Assembly: GCA_038238185.1 (NCBI GenBank)
Contig: JBBRXY010000097.1
Coordinates: 1 to 10,599, forward strand
DNA length: 10,599 nt
From: DATAQC01 sp038238185
GTDB lineage: Bacteria > Actinomycetota > Acidimicrobiia > Acidimicrobiales > AC-14
Direction: 5' to 3'
Part shown: piece after piece, positions 6,676 through 10,599 of the stretch
Position numbering within the stretch: the stretch's first letter is position 1
Layout of the letters: every line of letters begins with the position of its first letter
Notes under the pieces: generated by a model
The model's input: only the letters and a program-made list of their open reading frames with translations
Told to the model about the DNA's origin: nothing
Databases searched by the model: none
Translations under genes and position numbers: made by a program

Positions 6676-7812
6676 TCAGGCCCGGCGGTCGGCCTCGAAC
6701 TCCGACACCAGTGAGTCGACCACGTCGACCAGGGTCCCACCTGCGGCCACCAGGCGACGCTGGCGTTCGTAGCTGGCGCCGGTGGTGAGCGTGGCCAGGT
6801 TGAGCCTGAGCTCGTCCTGGCATCCCAACTGCGTCGCCACCGGGGCCAACGCCTCGACCAGCTCGGTGACCGCCTGCCGTAACGGGAGACGGTTCCCGTC
6901 GTCGTCGATGATGATCTCGGCGTCCAGACCGTGGCGGGCAGCGCGCCACTTGTTCTGCCGCACGACCCATCCCCGGGGCACGGCGGGAACGTCGCCGGCG
7001 TCGATGCGGGTGTCGAGCCAGTGGACCAGGCTCTGGGCCATGGCCGCCAGCGCGCTCACCTCGGTGAGGGTGGGGATCCCGTCGCAGATGCGCAACTCGA
7101 TGGTGCCGAAGTCGGGGTGCGGGCGGATGTCCCACCACACATCGCGGATGCTGGTGATGGCCTGGGCGGCTACCAGCGTGCCCATGAACTCCTCGAACTC
7201 CGCCCAGCCCGACAGCTGGTACGGCAGGCCGGCAGTGGGGAGGCTCTCGAACACGGTGCTGCGGCTCGACGCCATGCCTGTGTCGTGCCCCTCCCAGAAT
7301 GGGCTGGAGGCGGACAGGGCCAGGAAGTGAGGGATGTAGGTGTTGAGGGCGTTGCCGATGGCGATGGCCTTGGCCGCCGACCGCACGCCCACGTGGAAGT
7401 GCACCCCGAAGATCTGCAGGCGGCGGGCCACCCACTGCATCTCGTCGACCAGGGTGTGATAGCGCTCATGGGGGCTCACCTGCTGGTCGTGCCAATCGGA
7501 GAACGGGTGCGATCCCGAGCACATGAGGCCCAGGCCCCGGGCGTCGGTGAGCACCGCAAGCTCCCTGACCGACGCGGAGAGGTCCTCGCGGGCCTCGGCC
7601 ACCGTCGCACAGATCCCGGTGATCACCTCGGCCGTGCACTCGAATAGCTCGTGCTTGACCTTGGGGTGCTCACTGCCGGCGTACCCGGCCCCCAGCTCGG
7701 CCAGGATCTCGGTGGCCGCGCTGAACAGCTGGCGGCTCCCACGGTCGACGATCTCCAACTCGATCTCGACACCGAGGCTCGGGCCTGCTGAGGCGTTGAA
7801 GACGATGTTCAT
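6676..7812 (-). CDS. ybdK: YbdK-family carboxylate-amine ligase (glutamate-cysteine-ligase-like, GCS2)
   Basis: 378 residues, close to the length of E. coli YbdK. Family signatures are SLGVEIELEIVD (12-23), where the Glu residues lie in the ATP/metal-binding part of the GCS2 fold, SGSHPF (99-104), IFGVHFHVGV (134-143), ASSPFWEGHDTG (168-179), SSRSTVFESLPTAGLP (182-197), WWDIRPHPDFGTIELRICDG (226-245) and RQNKWRAARHG (285-295). The family joins a carboxylate, typically the gamma-carboxyl of glutamate, to an amine using ATP; E. coli YbdK has only weak glutamate-cysteine ligase activity and its real substrate is unclear. The ATG at 7812 gives the expected short leader before SLGVE. It is the only minus-strand gene of the inserted block and is divergent from pspA across 45 bp, so the two may share control. 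Nothing is truncated. Confidence 0.93.
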   Translation of the reverse strand: MNIVFNASAGPSLGVEIELEIVDRGSRQLFSAATEILAELGAGYAGSEHPKVKHELFECTAEVITGICATVAEAREDLSASVRELAVLTDARGLGLMCSGSHPFSDWHDQQVSPHERYHTLVDEMQWVARRLQIFGVHFHVGVRSAAKAIAIGNALNTYIPHFLALSASSPFWEGHDTGMASSRSTVFESLPTAGLPYQLSGWAEFEEFMGTLVAAQAITSIRDVWWDIRPHPDFGTIELRICDGIPTLTEVSALAAMAQSLVHWLDTRIDAGDVPAVPRGWVVRQNKWRAARHGLDAEIIIDDDGNRLPLRQAVTELVEALAPVATQLGCQDELRLNLATLTTGASYERQRRLVAAGGTLVDVVDSLVSEFEADRRA

Positions 7813-7830
7813 GGGCGAAAGCTGCGGCCG

Positions 7831-7836
7831 ACTCTA
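7831..7836 (-). promoter_or_regulatory. Candidate -10 box for the YbdK-type gene
   Basis: The minus strand reads TAGAGT (TANNNT), 18 nt before the ATG at 7812, giving a very short leader of about 11 nt with no visible Shine-Dalgarno sequence. This box and the opposing one at 7845-7850 lie within 20 bp of each other, so two polymerases could hardly occupy both at once. Confidence 0.3.
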
Positions 7837-7844
7837 TGCCCGCG

Positions 7845-7850
7845 TACGAT
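7845..7850 (+). promoter_or_regulatory. Candidate -10 box for leaderless pspA transcript
   Basis: TACGAT lies 7 nt before the ATG at 7858, the same spacing as the box before the SBP gene at 2986-2991. No Shine-Dalgarno sequence fits between, so a transcript starting at the ATG is likely if the box is real. No clear -35 and no sigma-54-type GG/GC elements of the enterobacterial psp promoter are seen. Confidence 0.45.
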
Positions 7851-7857
7851 CGACGGC

Positions 7858-8658
7858 ATGACCAATATCATCACGCGGAGCTGGCGATACATGAACGCGG
7901 CTCTCACCTCGAAGTTCAACGAGGCCGCCGACCCCAAGGTGCAGCTCGAGCAGGCCATCACCGAGGCCAACGACCAGCACCGCCGCCTGGTGCAACAGGC
8001 GGCCAACGTGATCGCCAACCAGAAGCAGACCGAAATGCGCCTCAACCGGGCCATGGAGGAGATCGAGAAGCAGAACGGCCTCGCCCGTCAGGCCGTCACC
8101 ATGGCCGACCAGGCCACCCAGAGCGGCGACACGGCCAAGGCGGTCGAGTACACATCGGCGGCCGAGTCGTTCGCCAACCGCCTGGTGGGGGCCGAGAACG
8201 AGGTGGAGTCGCTCAAGCAGCTCCTCCTCCAGGCCACCCAGGCCGCCAACCAGGCCAAGTCGGCAGTGGCCCAGAACTCCTCGGCCCTGCAGAAGAAGCT
8301 GTCCGAGCGCCAGAAGCTGATGGGCCAGCTTGACCAGGCCAAGATGCAGGAGCAGGTCAACACGGCCATGGCGTCGCTAAACGAGACGGTGGGCCAGGAC
8401 GTGCCCACCTTCGAGGAGATCCGCACCAAGATCGAGACCCGCTACGCCAAGGCCCTCGGCACCCAGGAACTCACCGGCCAGTCGGTGGAGACCCGCATGC
8501 TCGAAGTGGAGCAGGCCACCGTGAACAACGAGGCGCAGGCCAAGCTGGCGGCGATCCGCACCCAGCTCGGCATCGGCCCGGCGGCGGCGAGCACCCCCAG
8601 CGGCGACACGACCCCCGGCACCACCACCACCGGCGAGGCGGGTACTACGGAAGCGTGA
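7858..8658 (+). CDS. pspA: PspA/IM30-family (ESCRT-III-like) phage shock protein with Thr/Pro-rich tail
   Basis: 266 residues. The start resembles PspA: an N-terminal amphipathic helix (MTNIITRSWRYMNAALTSKF), then the family hallmark FNEAADPKVQLEQAITEA (20-37), and almost continuous helix to about 237 (for example VIANQKQTEMRLNRAMEEIE, 51-70; LQKKLSERQKLMGQLDQAKM, 144-163). PspA/IM30 proteins polymerise on the inner face of the cytoplasmic membrane and limit leakage under envelope stress. Residues 238-266 (PAAASTPSGD, TTPGTTTTGE) form a low-complexity tail of Thr, Pro, Gly and Ala not found in classical PspA. The ATG at 7858 follows a TANNNT box by 7 nt. No pspF, pspB/C or clgR-like gene is adjacent; the neighbours are the divergent YbdK-type gene and, beyond it, the SBP-VWA operon. 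The last 14 bases overlap the end of proB on the other strand. Confidence 0.92.
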   Translation: MTNIITRSWRYMNAALTSKFNEAADPKVQLEQAITEANDQHRRLVQQAANVIANQKQTEMRLNRAMEEIEKQNGLARQAVTMADQATQSGDTAKAVEYTSAAESFANRLVGAENEVESLKQLLLQATQAANQAKSAVAQNSSALQKKLSERQKLMGQLDQAKMQEQVNTAMASLNETVGQDVPTFEEIRTKIETRYAKALGTQELTGQSVETRMLEVEQATVNNEAQAKLAAIRTQLGIGPAAASTPSGDTTPGTTTTGEAGTTEA

Positions 8659-9732
8659 CCAGGTCGTCGCGGTGCACGACCTCGTGGGGCACCGACTCGG
8701 GCAGGTCGCTCGTACGCCGACCGGCCACGCTCCGCAGGGCGGCGTCGCTCATGCGGGCCAGGCCCTTGGCGAACACCTTGCCGCTGCCGTCACAGATCTC
8801 CACCGCGTCCTCGGCCTCGAAGGTGCCAGTGACATCGACCACGCCGGCCGGGAGCAACGACGAGCGGCGCTCGACCAAGGCCCGCCTGGCCCCGTCGTCG
8901 ACGACCACGGTGCCCGAGGCCTCCACGGCGAAGGCGATCCACAGCTTGCGCGCCGACAGGCGTCGGTCGCGCGGGCGCACCATCGTGCCCACCCCGGGGA
9001 CGCCGTCGGCCGCCCCCTCCAGCACGCCGGGGCGGTCGGCGGCGGCGATCACCGCCCGCACGCCCGACCACGCGGCCATCTTGGCGGCGGCCAGCTTCGA
9101 GGCCATTCCTCCGCTGCCCCGGATCGAGCCCGTCGGTCCGGCCATGCGCTCGAGCTCGTGGTCGACCTCCACGATCTCCTCGATGAGGGACGCGTCCTCG
9201 TGGAAACGGGGGTCACGGTCGAGCAGGCCGGGCGTGTCGGTGAGAAGCACGAGCACCTGGGCCGCCACCAGGTTGGCCACCAGGGCGGCCAGGCGGTCGT
9301 TGTCGCCGAAGCGGATCTCGTCGTCGGCCACCGCGTCGTTCTCGTTGACGACAGGCACGACTCCCAGGTCGAGCAGGCGACCGAGCGTGCCCCGGGCGTG
9401 GAGGTACTGGGAGCGGTGCACAAAATCGAGGGGGGCGAGGAGCACCTGGCCGCCGACCAGGCCCCGGCGGGCCAGGAGGTCGTCGTACACCCGCATGAGC
9501 CGGCTCTGGCCCACCGCCGACACCGCCTGGAGCGTGGCCACGTCGGTTGGCGGCGTGGCGGACAGGCCGAGGGCGGGCAGGCCGGCAGCGATGGCCCCCG
9601 ACGTGACCACGACCACCCGGTCGCCCCGGCCCCGCAGCCCGGCAACCTCGGCACACAATTTGTCGATGGCGGCCTCGGCGATCTCGCCCCGCTCGTCGGT
9701 GATCGAGGAGGTGCCGACCTTGACGACGACGA

Positions 9733-9736
<4 letters not shown>
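8645..9736 (-). CDS. proB: Glutamate 5-kinase with PUA domain
   Basis: 363 residues, full length for the kinase-plus-PUA form. It phosphorylates glutamate on the gamma-carboxyl using ATP, the first committed step of proline synthesis, usually feedback-inhibited by proline. The amino-acid-kinase domain shows VVKVGTSS (4-11), VTSGAIAAG (44-52), AVGQSRLM (74-81), VNENDAV (130-136), FGDNDRLAALVA (143-154), LLTDTPGLLDRDP (164-176) and GSGGMASKL (207-215). Residues about 275-350 are the PUA domain. The start is a TTG at 9736-9734, which shares bases with the obgE stop (TTGA); no ATG or GTG lies just upstream in frame, and the protein begins exactly where the conserved first strand should. This suggests translation coupled to obgE. 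proA does not follow: five genes intervene. The 3' end overlaps that of pspA by 14 bp, leaving no room for a terminator between them. Confidence 0.97.

Positions 9737-10599
<863 letters not shown>

Noticed and set aside
2999..8658. Tellurite/TerD-type chemical stress system
   Set aside because: VWA and PspA-like genes could suggest it, but no TerD, TelA or TerC-like gene is present.

Overview
The window is very GC-rich and densely coded. GTG and TTG starts are frequent (proA, the SBP-VWA gene, the coiled-coil gene and coxE use GTG; proB uses TTG), and gene junctions are one- to few-base overlaps or gaps. This composition, the three-domain Obg next to proB, and several TANNNT boxes sitting only 6-7 nt before start codons all suggest a high-GC actinobacterium. 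A deep lineage such as Acidimicrobiia is my guess, but no marker here fixes the class.

Layout from right to left on the minus strand: the 3' part of obgE (10599-9733, cut by the right edge) runs by a TTGA overlap into proB (9736-8645). Then comes a block that does not belong to the proline operon (2844-8644). The minus-strand set resumes with proA (2843-1596), which runs by a TGATG overlap into a MoxR/CoxD-type AAA+ ATPase (1596-637), followed after 7 nt by a CoxE-type VWA protein (629-1, cut by the left edge). ObgE is a ribosome-assembly/stress GTPase. ProB and ProA carry out the first two steps of proline synthesis. The AAA+/CoxE pair looks like a MoxR-VWA chaperone or metal-insertion pair without visible CO-dehydrogenase genes.

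The inserted block holds five genes. On the plus strand, 2999-4039 encodes an exported solute-binding-like protein. It is coupled by a GTGA overlap to 4036-5856, a lipoprotein that fuses a related solute-binding-like domain to a C-terminal VWA domain with an intact MIDAS. Six nt later comes 5863-6600, a two-TM, long coiled-coil protein of unknown function. On the minus strand, 7812-6676 encodes a YbdK-type carboxylate-amine (glutamate-cysteine-ligase-like) ligase. Divergent from it, 45 bp away, is a PspA/IM30 protein (7858-8658) with an extra Thr/Pro-rich tail; its 3' end overlaps the 3' end of proB by 14 bp.

The most interesting reading is that the block is a small envelope-sensing or envelope-stress module: two extracytoplasmic binding proteins, one with a VWA adhesion/metal domain, a membrane coiled-coil protein, and PspA, placed inside the obgE-proB-proA set. 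That functional link is inference from domain content and adjacency. No RNA genes, insertion sequences, CRISPR arrays or convincing rho-independent terminators were seen, and no stretch longer than about 160 bp lacks a gene.
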